Notes under the pieces: generated by a model
The model's input: the letters and a program-made list of their open reading frames with translations, nothing else
Database searches by the model: none
Told to the model about the DNA's origin: nothing
Assembly: GCA_016781705.1 (NCBI GenBank)
Contig: JADDPV010000264.1
Coordinates: forward strand, 1-11,871
Direction of reading: 5' to 3'
Source: Rubrobacter sp.
GTDB taxonomy: Bacteria; Actinomycetota; Rubrobacteria; Rubrobacterales; Rubrobacteraceae
Length of the DNA: 11,871 nt
Shown: positions 1-7,459 of the stretch, piece after piece
Numbering within the stretch: position 1 is the first letter of the stretch
Layout: every line of letters starts with the position of its first letter
Translations under genes and position numbers: made by a program

Positions 1-88
1 TATGACATCAATAGACCGGAACGGTATTAGAGCGCTTTGCGCAGAAGCTGGGACTTTCCGCAAGACCGATCAGCATTCAACAAGAAAC

Positions 89-104
89 CGGCTGCGGGGA
101 GCCG
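89..104 (-). terminator. Possible intrinsic terminator of the glycosyltransferase gene
   Basis: About 50 bases past the stop codon of the minus-strand glycosyltransferase lies a short inverted repeat, CGGCT and AGCCG, with a 6-base loop. On the minus strand it is followed after one G by TTTCTTGTT, a broken T-rich tract. The position and polarity suit a rho-independent terminator, but the 5-bp stem is short and the T tract is interrupted, so it may be weak or fortuitous. The remaining bases from 1 to 153 show no gene that I can support. Confidence 0.35.
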
Positions 105-153
105 ACTGATGACGGCGCGGTTCGCGGAGGGTCAATCTTGCCCGCAAACCGCT

Positions 154-1725
154 TTAACCCGCGGCGAGAGTGGCGATTCGGCCGGCCAGGGCGCCCCAGG
201 CCAGGCTTTCGACGCTGTTGCGGCGCACCGTCTCGCGGCAGCGGCGGCGCTCCTCTTCGGGGAGCGCGAGGTAGCGGACGAGGGCTTCGGCGAGGTTCTC
301 CCCGAAGTCGTCGCCGGGCTTTGCCAGACTGACGCGCAGGTCGAAGGGGAGGCCCCGACCGACGTAGCCGCCCGCTTCGCGCAGGCCTGAGTGGTCGGCG
401 ACGAAGGGTGGGACCCCGGCTGCCGCGGCCTCGGCGGCCACGAGCCCGAAGGTCTCCGGAAAGATAGAGGGGACGACCGCCGCGTCCGCCGCCGGCAAGA
501 CGCGGGCGAGCTCGGCGTGGTAGAGCGGCCCAACGAACTGCACGTTCTCCTCCATCCCGGCCGCGTCCCGCAAGAGCCGCTCGGAGAGACGGAAGTGCTC
601 CATCGGCGAGGCGGGGCCGCCCTCGAAGAGCCGTCCGTTGCCGGCGAGCAGGTGGAGTACGCGGCGGTTGCCGGTGGAGAGGGCGTGAACGAGGGCTTCG
701 AGCCCTTCGCGGAAGGTGCCGTACCCGATCACGAGCAGGCGCGCCCCCGTCTCCCTGTGTACCCTGGCGAAACCAGAGATCAGGGAATGCACCCCTTTGG
801 AGTGGATGAACTTGCCGACGTAGAGGACGGTGGGGCCGTCGTCCTCCATAAGTGCCCGTATCCGCTCCCCGGCGTCCCGATCGTGCCGGCGCGGCTGGTA
901 AAGGGCGGCGATGCCTTCGATCTCGCCCGCGAGTTCCCCGGCGCTCCCCCCTTCCGAAAACCCGTTCACGACCTCGCGCAGCTGCTCCCTTTGTTCGGGG
1001 CCGCGGCCGGGGCCGCCCTTCAGCTCCCCGGCGATGCTCCGGTCGAGGGCGTCGGGGCGGAAGAGGTCGGTGTCCACACCGCCGGGGAGGGCGACGGTCC
1101 TCCCCGCGAGGGCGGGGAAGTCCTCGGTGATGGTGCCGGCGCTGTGGTCGGAGAGCGCGACGATGCTCCTCGCCCCCGAGAGGCCCCGCCGGGCGACCTC
1201 CGTGTACGCCTCGCTCTTCCTGACGGCGTACTGCAGGCAACTGCCGTGTACGATGCTAACGTACGGGACGCCGGTCCCCTTCAGGGCGCGGCGCGCTATC
1301 TCCGGGCCGGGCAGGGAGTGGTTGGTGACGGCGCCCGTCGCCCCCGAGCGCTCCAGCACGGCCCTTAGCGCCGCGACGTTCCCCTCGACGTAGCCCTCGA
1401 ACTCCTCGGGCGTGAGGTCCAGGAAGGTCTTGACGCGCCAGCCGGGGTAGTCGTCGTAGACGTAGACCGGGAGGAGGTCGCCGATCTCGGGTCGGTAAGC
1501 GGCGCAAAGGCCGGGGTAGGGCGTCTCCTGCTCCCCGAGCAAAGCGGCGCCCCCCTCGCCGGCCCGGTAGAGTTCGTTCATGAAATCGTGGGCGAGCGGG
1601 TCTGGGTCCTGGCAGAGCAGGTGTACCTCGTGCCCCTCCTTTACAAGCGCGCGGCAGAGGTTCTGCACGTAGACGTTGCTCCCCGAGCCGCTCAGCAGGT
1701 AGCCGTGCGTCATGACGAGTCTCAA
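154..1725 (-). CDS. Glycosyltransferase, GT-B fold, GT4-like
   Basis: The gene encodes a retaining-type GT-B glycosyltransferase (GT4-like) expected to move a sugar from a nucleotide-sugar to an unknown acceptor, probably in the cytoplasm or at the inner membrane face. With a TTG start the protein is 523 residues and opens RLVMTHGYLLSGSGSN, the usual first strand plus glycine-rich loop. Other marks are GGVDTDLF (215-222), VGKFIHSKG (303-311) with the basic residues that bind the donor phosphates, and PSIFPETFGLVAAE (419-432) carrying the E-x7-E pair E424/E432. I chose TTG at 1725 because GGGAG sits 7 bases upstream and the fold begins there; a GTG at 1746 would add seven residues. Two insertions relative to a compact GT4 enzyme are apparent: a charged stretch at about 225-297 and another near 352-390. 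The acceptor cannot be told from the sequence, and the next genes downstream lie outside the window. Confidence 0.88.
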   Translation of the reverse strand: MRLVMTHGYLLSGSGSNVYVQNLCRALVKEGHEVHLLCQDPDPLAHDFMNELYRAGEGGAALLGEQETPYPGLCAAYRPEIGDLLPVYVYDDYPGWRVKTFLDLTPEEFEGYVEGNVAALRAVLERSGATGAVTNHSLPGPEIARRALKGTGVPYVSIVHGSCLQYAVRKSEAYTEVARRGLSGARSIVALSDHSAGTITEDFPALAGRTVALPGGVDTDLFRPDALDRSIAGELKGGPGRGPEQREQLREVVNGFSEGGSAGELAGEIEGIAALYQPRRHDRDAGERIRALMEDDGPTVLYVGKFIHSKGVHSLISGFARVHRETGARLLVIGYGTFREGLEALVHALSTGNRRVLHLLAGNGRLFEGGPASPMEHFRLSERLLRDAAGMEENVQFVGPLYHAELARVLPAADAAVVPSIFPETFGLVAAEAAAAGVPPFVADHSGLREAGGYVGRGLPFDLRVSLAKPGDDFGENLAEALVRYLALPEEERRRCRETVRRNSVESLAWGALAGRIATLAAG

Positions 1726-2027
1726 GATGTGTCTCCCGAACCGCACATGCTGCCACCCTGCGTCTTCGCTCTGTCCTGCTTGCCGGCCCCACTTCGCAAA
1801 CCTCTAGACGTGTCTATACTAGCGCAAACTCGAGGAAATCCCGAATAAAGAAGGCGCGCTCCGCCAGAGTCCAGCCCACGCCATTACCGCGCATGGCCAG
1901 TGTACGGGCAAACCGGACGAAATCCGGCGTTGCTCCTTACCGCCGCGGCGGGCCTCTTGCTCTACTCGGCAGGTGCCATCCGCCCCCCGCGGGACCGGCG
2001 TTACGGGTCAGCTGCCCGGCATTCGGC
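1726..2027. other. 302-base intergenic gap
   Basis: This stretch lies between two minus-strand genes and holds no credible coding sequence. It is more AT-rich near 1800-1850 than its surroundings, and that part contains a 5-2-5 inverted repeat and a -10-like element, listed separately. Smaller inverted repeats occur at 1913-1927 (CCGGA, 5-base loop, TCCGG) and 1940-1951 (CCGCCGCGGCGG). Neither is followed by a T tract in either direction, so I do not call a terminator for the amine oxidase. Confidence 0.6.
1805..1821 (-). promoter_or_regulatory. Possible promoter -10 with overlapping operator-like palindrome
   Basis: On the minus strand, TAGTAT (1821-1816) or the overlapping TATAGA (1818-1813) resembles a -10 box about 90 bases upstream of the glycosyltransferase start. 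No good -35 is found at 16-18 bases, so the promoter call is weak. Overlapping it is the inverted repeat TAGAC-AC-GTCTA (1816-1805, minus-strand reading), the size and symmetry of a dimeric repressor site placed where binding would block polymerase. No regulator gene is visible in the window. Confidence 0.3.
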
Positions 2028-3968
2028 TTATCCGGAGTAGCCGCAATGCCCGTTTGCCTCGGGCGGCGGCACGTCGAGGGCCGGGTTCCGGTCGAAGAAG
2101 CCGACCGGCTGCAGTGCGAACCCGGCGTACTGCACCGGCATGACCGGCCAGTCCTCCAGTCGCGCCGCGTGGTGCGAGCCGAACGTGTACCAGACGACGA
2201 CGTCGGTATTCTCGACGGGGCGGTCCTGCCCCGTCCACTCGGGGAGCCCCGCCCCGCCCTGGTGCTGGTTCGGGTAGTCGCCCGCGGCGTGCATCTCGTC
2301 CCGGTCGTGGGGCGTCACCCACAGGTGCCTGGTCATGAAGCCGGCGCGCTTTATGACGCTGGCGTCGGGCTGGGCGAACGGCAGGACGTTCTGGTGTGGC
2401 ACGAGCTTGTAGCCTACGGGCTCGCCCGCGGTGTTCTCCACCGAGGGGTTCACTACCTTCCAGTAGCGCGCCTTGAAGGGGTCTATGACCCTCTGGGCCT
2501 CGGACTCCGTCCTGAGCGGCGTCGCCTCGGTGTAGAAGGCGTTGCCGACGGGGTTCTCGTCTCCCGGCGGCGCGGACTCCGTGTTCACCTCGTAGACGGT
2601 GTTCTCCTGCCCGTCTATGTTCATGTCCAGGCGCACATTGAAGAAGTGCTGGTGGATCGGGGCGTAGAGGCCGTCCTGGTTGAGGAGTTGACCGTACCTG
2701 GGCTTCTCACCCGGCTCGACCGCCCCGGTGGACAGGATCCCGGTCAGCTTCACCTCGAACTCGATGTTGCCGTCCTGGTACATGTACCAGAAGAAGCCGT
2801 ACTCGTAGTTGCCGACCGTGGCTATAAACGAGACCACGAGCCGCCTGGAGCGCCTCACCTCCACCTTTTCGGTGCGGAAGTCCGTGTGCTTCCACAGCAG
2901 GCCGAAGTCCTCCTCGTGCATGCACACGGCGTTCTTTATGGCGTACGGCTCGCCGCTGGTGTCGGACATGACGGCGTCGAAGTAGCGGATCTCGCCGAGG
3001 CAGTCGCACCCCAGCTCGAGGGGGTTGGCGAGCGTGCCGATATTGTACTCGCCCGCGTCGAAGGCGTTCTTGCGGCGGTGTACGGGGGCGGGGTCTCCAT
3101 ACGGTACGACCATCTCCGAGAGGGAGGCCCGGTAAAGGATCGGACGCACTCTCCCGTCGTCCTCGTAGCCGACGGCGTAGAGCACGAGGCCCTCCCGAGG
3201 CGTGAAGCCGATGCGGAAGCGCCACTTCTGCCACCTGACCTCGTGGCCGTCCACCTCGAAGGAGACGCCCTCTGGTTGCGTGATCTCGAAGGGCTTGAGG
3301 CCGGTGCGCAGCTCGCCGACGGCGTCAGGGGTGTAGTTGCCCGGCTGCTGCGGGACGGGCACCACCCCGTAGTCCTCGACCCTGGCGACCCTGCCCTCGT
3401 TGGTGTTCACGTAGACGACGAGGTTCTCTACCGGGTGGGCGTAGCCGTTGTCGTCGGGGCCGCCCTGCTTGATCCAGACGAGGCCCCTCAGGAGTCGCCC
3501 CTCTTCCTCGTCCCCGTAGTGCCCGGCCGACCACGGGTCCACCATCACCCCGTCGAACTCCTCGATGCCGCGCTTTCTCAGGGCCTCCTGGACCTCGGGG
3601 CTCTCCTGGACGATCTCCTCGCACTCGAAGACCTCGTCCAGGATGACCTGCGGCTGCACGCCGGGGACGTGCTCGAAGGATCTGACCGCTCCCTCGGAGA
3701 GCGAGACCACCGCTTCGTAAGCCTTCCCGTCCGAGCGGTCGAGCAGGATGGCGAACGCCTCGCGCTCTACGGGTTCCCCGTTCTCCCCGTTGTCGAAGCC
3801 CAGGACCTTCTCTTTCGGAGGCTCCCGCAGGACGACCGAGACGAACCTGTGGCTGTCCTCGAGGTCCTGTTCCGCCTTGAGTATCCGCGTGGCCGCCGAG
3901 ATCTCCTCGGCCGTCAATGGTTCGAGCGGATGCTTGGCCGCGGTAGCGCGCCTCTTGATACCCGTCAT
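2028..3968 (-). CDS. Primary-amine oxidase (copper/topaquinone)
   Basis: The enzyme oxidises primary amines to aldehydes with release of ammonia and H2O2, using copper and a self-made topaquinone cofactor. The 646-residue protein matches the usual bacterial length (about 640-660) and resembles the Arthrobacter phenylethylamine/histamine oxidase type from N2/N3 domains to the C-terminal catalytic domain. Key residues are visible: cofactor precursor Y388 in GNYEY, catalytic base D304 in NAFDAGEY, copper ligands H439 and H441 in HQH and H600 in TFGSHH, and a likely disulfide between C321 or C323 and C349. No signal peptide is seen, so it should be cytoplasmic. I chose ATG at 3968 because AGGAG lies 6 bases upstream; an ATG at 3998 would add ten residues encoded by the Shine-Dalgarno region. 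The physiological substrate (aromatic amine, tyramine or histamine) cannot be fixed from sequence. The gene diverges from the thiolase. Confidence 0.95.
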   Translation of the reverse strand: MTGIKRRATAAKHPLEPLTAEEISAATRILKAEQDLEDSHRFVSVVLREPPKEKVLGFDNGENGEPVEREAFAILLDRSDGKAYEAVVSLSEGAVRSFEHVPGVQPQVILDEVFECEEIVQESPEVQEALRKRGIEEFDGVMVDPWSAGHYGDEEEGRLLRGLVWIKQGGPDDNGYAHPVENLVVYVNTNEGRVARVEDYGVVPVPQQPGNYTPDAVGELRTGLKPFEITQPEGVSFEVDGHEVRWQKWRFRIGFTPREGLVLYAVGYEDDGRVRPILYRASLSEMVVPYGDPAPVHRRKNAFDAGEYNIGTLANPLELGCDCLGEIRYFDAVMSDTSGEPYAIKNAVCMHEEDFGLLWKHTDFRTEKVEVRRSRRLVVSFIATVGNYEYGFFWYMYQDGNIEFEVKLTGILSTGAVEPGEKPRYGQLLNQDGLYAPIHQHFFNVRLDMNIDGQENTVYEVNTESAPPGDENPVGNAFYTEATPLRTESEAQRVIDPFKARYWKVVNPSVENTAGEPVGYKLVPHQNVLPFAQPDASVIKRAGFMTRHLWVTPHDRDEMHAAGDYPNQHQGGAGLPEWTGQDRPVENTDVVVWYTFGSHHAARLEDWPVMPVQYAGFALQPVGFFDRNPALDVPPPEANGHCGYSG

Positions 3969-4039
3969 CTCCTTCTCCTTTCGGGAGCTTTTCCCCATCC
4001 ATGCTTGCCGGCGCCGTATCTTAATCTATCAGGCCACGA

Positions 4040-4054
4040 AACCCCCGAGGGGTT
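4040..4054. promoter_or_regulatory. Inverted repeat in the divergent intergenic region
   Basis: AACCCC and GGGGTT form a perfect 6-bp inverted repeat around CGA, in the 127-base space between the divergently transcribed amine oxidase and thiolase genes. The location suits a shared operator or a structured 5' leader of the thiolase mRNA. A T tract is lacking in both directions, which argues against a terminator. AT-richer DNA just to its left (about 4016-4030) could hold the amine oxidase promoter, but no clean -35/-10 pair is seen. Confidence 0.35.
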
Positions 4055-4095
4055 AGACTGGGGAAGCATAGAGACGCAAAGACGGAGGTAGCGCT

Positions 4096-5270
4096 ATGGA
4101 ACGTACGGTGATACTGGGGGCGGCGCGGACGCCGTTCGGCAAGTTCGGCGGAGCGCTCTCGCCCTTGAGCACGCCGGAGTTGGGCGGGGCGGCGATAAGG
4201 GAGGCCATCGAACGCTCCGGCGTGGAGGACTGGGAGATAGACCACTCCGTCTTCGGCATCGTCGTGCAGGCGGGGATCGGCCAGATCCCCTCGCGGCAGG
4301 CCAATTTTCACGCGGGGTTGCCCTTTGATCTTACTACCGAGACGTTGAACCAGGTGTGCGCCTCTGGCATAAGGAGCGCGACGCTCTCCGAGACCATGAT
4401 CCGGGCGGGGAACTACGACGTCGTCCTCGCCGGCGGCATGGAGAGAGCATGTCGAACGCCCCGTACCTCTTGCAGAAGGCGCGCTGGGGCGCGCGCATGG
4501 GCGACGCGGCGATGACCGACGCCATGATGCACGACGGCCTCCTCGACGCCTTCGAGCACGTCAACGTGATCCGCTTCGGCACCGACGGGGCGCGCAAGTA
4601 CGGCATCTCGCGCGAGGAGCAAGACGAGTGGTCCTTGCGGAGCCACCAGCGCGCCGCTACCGCCACCGACGAGGGCAGGCTGGCCGAGGAGATCGTCGGC
4701 GTCAAAGTCCCCGGCAAAAAGGGCCGGACCAGCTACGTCGAGACTGACGAGCCTATCCGCCCCGACACCTCCCTGGAGAAGCTCGCGGCCCTCAAGCCGC
4801 TCGACGAGGGCGGCACCGTGACCACCGGGAACGCGCCGGGCGTGACCGACGGGGCGAGTGCTCTGGTGTTCGCGAGCGAGTCCTTCGCCGAGCGGCGGGG
4901 TCTGGAGCCTCTGGGGACCATCGTGGCTCACGCCAGGGTCGTCGAGGGGCCGCCGGACCTCTTGACCGTGCCGGGCGCCTCCGGGAAGCTCGCGCTGGAG
5001 AAGGCCGGGTGGAAGGCAGAGGACCTCGACCTCGTGGAGATCAACGAGGCGTTCGCGGAGGTCGCGATCCACTCCACGCGCGTGCTCGGTGTGGATCCCG
5101 AGATCGTGAACACGAGCGGCGGCGCGGTCGCCCTCGGGCACCCGATCGGGGCCTCCGGCGCGCGCATCCTGATGACGCTCCTCTACGGGCTGCAGCGCAT
5201 GGGTGGCGGACGGGGGCTCGCGGCGATCTGCTCCGGCGGCCAGGGCGACGTGGTGCTGGTGGAGGCGTGA
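4096..5270 (+). pseudogene. Acetyl-CoA C-acetyltransferase (thiolase), frameshifted
   Basis: Thiolases condense or cleave acyl-CoA units in beta-oxidation and polyhydroxyalkanoate or ketone metabolism. GGAGGT lies 6 bases before the ATG. The first 115 codons are normal thiolase up to VLAGGM, including nucleophile C88 in NQVCASG. Then GAGAGAGC at 4441-4448 carries one GA/AG unit too many: reading straight on gives a wrong-frame tail and a stop at 4513-4515, whereas dropping two bases restores the family motif GGMESMSNAP and an open frame to 5270. The rejoined protein is 390 residues, the standard length, with N316 (NEAFA), H348 (GHPIG) and C378 (CSGGQGD) all in place. The damage could be a base-calling error or a recent mutation. 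An ATG at 4449 preceded by GGAGA could start a second fragment, but it would lack the nucleophile. The stop overlaps the next gene, suggesting translational coupling. Confidence 0.9.
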
Positions 5271-6340
5271 TGGGCCTTATCGAGGGCGTGAGCGCGAGGA
5301 CGGTGGAGACGGCCCGGCTGACGACGCACATCCTGCAGAGCGGTCCCGGTGTGGACGGCGAGCCGGTGCTCTTCGTCCACGGCAACGTCTCCTCGTCCCG
5401 CTTCTTCGAGGACACTTTAGCGGCGCTCCCGGCGCGGTACAGGGGCGTCGCCCCGGACCTCCGGGGTTTCGGCGACTCCGAGACGAAGCCTCTGAACGCG
5501 ACCCGCGGCCTGCGAGATTTCTCCGAGGACCTCCGGGCGCTCGCGAGCGCCCTGGGGTTGGGGAGGATCCACCTGGTGGGGTGGTCGGTGGGCGGCGCCG
5601 TCGCTATGCAGTACGCCATGGACGAGCCGGAAGGGGTAGCGTCGCTGACCCTCGTCAACCCGATGTCTCCCTACGGGTTCGGGGGGACGAAGGACGTTGC
5701 CGGGACCCCGTGCTGGCCGGATCATGCGGGGTCTGGCGGCGGCACGGCCAACCCCGAGTTCGCGAGGCGGCTGTCGGAGGGCGACCGGGGCGGGGAGGAC
5801 CCGAGCTCCCCCCGCAACGTGATGAACGCGTTCTACTTCAAGCCGCCGTTCAGGGCGCCTGAAGAGCGGGAGGAGGTTTACCTCTCTTCGATGCTCTCCA
5901 CGAAGGTCGGCGACGACAACTACCCCGGAGACGCGACCGGCTCCGAGAACTGGCCGGGGGTGGCGCCCGGCGCGAGGGGCATGAACAACGCCATCTCACC
6001 CAGGTACTGTGATCTGAGCGCCTTCGCCCGCGTGAAGCCCAAGCCTCCCGTGCTCTGGGTGCGCGGGTCCGACGACGCGACCGTCTCCGACACCTCCCTC
6101 CTGGACTTCGGTTACCTCGGGCAACTCGAAGTCGTCCCCGGCTGGCCGGGACCGGAGGCCTACCCGCCCCAGCCGATGGTCGCGCAGACCCGCGCCGTCC
6201 TCCACGAGTACGCGGAGGCTGGCGGGACGTACCGCGAGGAGCTCGTGCCGGACTGCGGGCACTCCCCGCACGTCGAGAAGCCCGAAGAGTTCCGGCGGCT
6301 GCTCCTCGGATTCCTCGAAGCAAACCCGCGCCGTGACTGA
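5270..6340 (+). CDS. Alpha/beta hydrolase family protein
   Basis: A 356-residue alpha/beta-hydrolase-fold enzyme of unknown substrate. The oxyanion-hole motif is HGN (38-40), the nucleophile elbow is GWSVGG with S106, a likely acid is D268 or D269 in VRGSDDATVSD, and the histidine is H331 in CGHSPHVEKPEEF, so the triad looks complete. The region at about 130-255 is a large, Gly/Pro-rich lid domain that probably sets specificity. The ATG overlaps the thiolase TGA (sequence TGATG), with GGAGG 4 bases upstream inside the thiolase end, so it is almost surely co-translated. The long open frame further upstream overlaps the thiolase and is not used. Esterase, thioesterase, C-C hydrolase or epoxide/haloalkane chemistry all remain possible; coupling to a thiolase makes acyl-ester or acyl-CoA-derived substrates attractive, but this is inference. 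Confidence 0.87.
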   Translation: MGLIEGVSARTVETARLTTHILQSGPGVDGEPVLFVHGNVSSSRFFEDTLAALPARYRGVAPDLRGFGDSETKPLNATRGLRDFSEDLRALASALGLGRIHLVGWSVGGAVAMQYAMDEPEGVASLTLVNPMSPYGFGGTKDVAGTPCWPDHAGSGGGTANPEFARRLSEGDRGGEDPSSPRNVMNAFYFKPPFRAPEEREEVYLSSMLSTKVGDDNYPGDATGSENWPGVAPGARGMNNAISPRYCDLSAFARVKPKPPVLWVRGSDDATVSDTSLLDFGYLGQLEVVPGWPGPEAYPPQPMVAQTRAVLHEYAEAGGTYREELVPDCGHSPHVEKPEEFRRLLLGFLEANPRRD

Positions 6341-6376
6341 CGGAAGCGAGACCCTGTACCCAAAGGAGGCGCCAGG

Positions 6377-6829
6377 ATGAGCGACGAGACGCGAGGTGTC
6401 CCGCACGATCCTCCCGACAACCCCAGCGTGGTCGCCCCTCCGCCCCTGATCTACGCGGGGACGCTGGCCGCCGGGTTGCTGATGAATCGCCTGTACCCGG
6501 CCGCCTTCTTGCCGCGCGGCCTGTCCCTGATGCTGCTTGGCCGCCGCGCCATGCGCCGCGCGGGCACCAACATAAGTCTGACCAAACCCGCGACCAAGAT
6601 CGTCACCGAGGGGCCGTACCACTTCACCCGCAACCCACTCTACCTCAGCCTCACGCTGGTGTACGGCGGTATCACCGCCCTCCGCAACGCACTCTGGGCC
6701 GCTTTGCTGCTCCCCGGCGTCCTCTACGTCATGCGGCGCGGCGTGATCGAGCGTGAGGAGCATTACCTGGAGCGCAAGTTCGGCGACGAGTACCTCCGCT
6801 ACAAACGGCAGGTGCGCCGTTGGCTGTGA
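6377..6829 (+). CDS. Isoprenylcysteine carboxyl methyltransferase-like membrane protein
   Basis: A 150-residue integral membrane protein of the ICMT/phospholipid methyltransferase-like family; bacterial members are presumed SAM-dependent methyltransferases, mostly with unknown acceptors. The C-terminal family signature is clear: EGPYHFTRNPLYL (78-90), a membrane segment at about 90-118, then REEHYLERKFGDEYLRYK (126-143) and a final VRRWL. An N-terminal helix lies at about 23-38. The next part, LPRGLSLMLLGRR (45-57), is unusually short for the second membrane helix expected before RRAGTN. The start is set by AAAGGAGG 7 bases before the ATG, 36 bases after the hydrolase stop. The end overlaps the carbonic anhydrase start, so all these genes probably share one transcript. 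Confidence 0.83.
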   Translation: MSDETRGVPHDPPDNPSVVAPPPLIYAGTLAAGLLMNRLYPAAFLPRGLSLMLLGRRAMRRAGTNISLTKPATKIVTEGPYHFTRNPLYLSLTLVYGGITALRNALWAALLLPGVLYVMRRGVIEREEHYLERKFGDEYLRYKRQVRRWL

Positions 6830-7359
6830 ACGGCGGGACGCTCCTTCCCTTTGATGACGCCTTCCCGGAGGTTGCCCCTTCCGCCTTCGTAGCGCCCGGG
6901 GCGTTCGTGATCGGTCGGGTTACTCTGGGAGAGGAGTCGAGCGTATGGTACGGGGCGGTGCTGCGCGGCGACACGGAGCCCATAACCATCGGCGTGCGCA
7001 CCAATATTCAGGATAGCTGCGTCTTACACGCGGATCCGGGCTATCCGGCGGTCGTGGGCGACGATTGCGTGGTAGGGCACCGGGCGGTCGTGCACGGCTG
7101 CGAGGTCGGGGACGGCTGCCTCGTGGGGATGGGCGCGACCATCATGAACGGTGCCCGTATAGGCGAGGGCTCCATCGTCGCCGCCGGCGCCCTCGTCCCC
7201 GAGGGTAAGGAGTTCCCGCCCCGCAGCCTCATCGTCGGCGTGCCGGCGAAACGCGTGCGCGAGGTGACGGAGGAGCAAACGCAAGATATTGCCCGCGGCG
7301 TGCGTACCTACGTCAAGCGCGCCGCCGCCCACCGGGAGGCGTTGCGGCGCAGCGGATGA
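6820..7359 (+). CDS. Gamma-class carbonic anhydrase family protein (CamH-like)
   Basis: A left-handed beta-helix protein (hexapeptide repeats V/I-x-x-G throughout about 20-145) expected to form trimers and, if active, to hydrate CO2 reversibly. The 179 residues match the short CamH type without the acidic loops of the archaeal Cam enzyme. Metal-binding histidines are H70 (VLHAD), H87 (VVGHR) and H92 (VVHGC), with the family spacing of 17 and 5; R50/D51 in LRGD and Q64 in NIQD are also conserved. The C-terminal helix covers about 147-175. The TTG at 6820 has AGGT 6 bases upstream. The in-frame GTG at 6826 forms a GTGA overlap with the preceding stop and is an equally fair start that removes two residues. 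Some family members are inactive or are acyl/acetyl transferases, but the complete zinc triad favours carbonic anhydrase. Confidence 0.9.
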   Translation: MAVNGGTLLPFDDAFPEVAPSAFVAPGAFVIGRVTLGEESSVWYGAVLRGDTEPITIGVRTNIQDSCVLHADPGYPAVVGDDCVVGHRAVVHGCEVGDGCLVGMGATIMNGARIGEGSIVAAGALVPEGKEFPPRSLIVGVPAKRVREVTEEQTQDIARGVRTYVKRAAAHREALRRSG

Positions 7360-7407
7360 AACCGGTGCGTGACGCCTCCTGGCCACCGGCCTCTTTGCTA
7401 CTTGGGA

Positions 7408-7443
7408 ACGGGAGGCGCTCCCGTAGACTCGTGGGGCAGCCCC
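7408..7443 (+). promoter_or_regulatory. Two consecutive hairpins before the VOC gene
   Basis: ACGGGAG and CTCCCGT form a perfect 7-bp stem around GCG at 7408-7424, and GGGG-CAG-CCCC forms a 4-bp stem at 7433-7443, ending just 4 bases before the AAGGAGG ribosome site at 7448. No T tract follows either stem. The first could end the preceding operon without a canonical tract; both could instead be structure in the leader of the VOC mRNA. Confidence 0.35.
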
Positions 7444-7459
7444 AATGAAGGAGGAGCGG

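Noticed and set aside
77..1240. A 387-codon minus-strand frame overlapping the glycosyltransferase
   Set aside because: Its product is almost pure Arg/Pro/Gly, the usual out-of-frame reading of GC-rich coding DNA.
391..1368. A 325-codon plus-strand frame opposite the glycosyltransferase
   Set aside because: It lies wholly antisense to a gene with clear GT4 motifs, shows no motif itself and has skewed Gly/Glu/Arg content typical of shadow frames.
1893..4091. A 732-codon plus-strand open frame opposite the amine oxidase
   Set aside because: It is a mirror of the strongly supported copper amine oxidase in GC-rich DNA, where antisense frames stay open. Its protein is Val/Leu/Arg-rich without any family motif and it has no ribosome site.
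4430..4460. Programmed -1 ribosomal frameshift in the thiolase
   Set aside because: No X-XXY-YYZ slippery heptamer and no obvious downstream pseudoknot are seen. Thiolases are not known to use frameshifting, and a -1 shift would also leave one extra residue in the motif.
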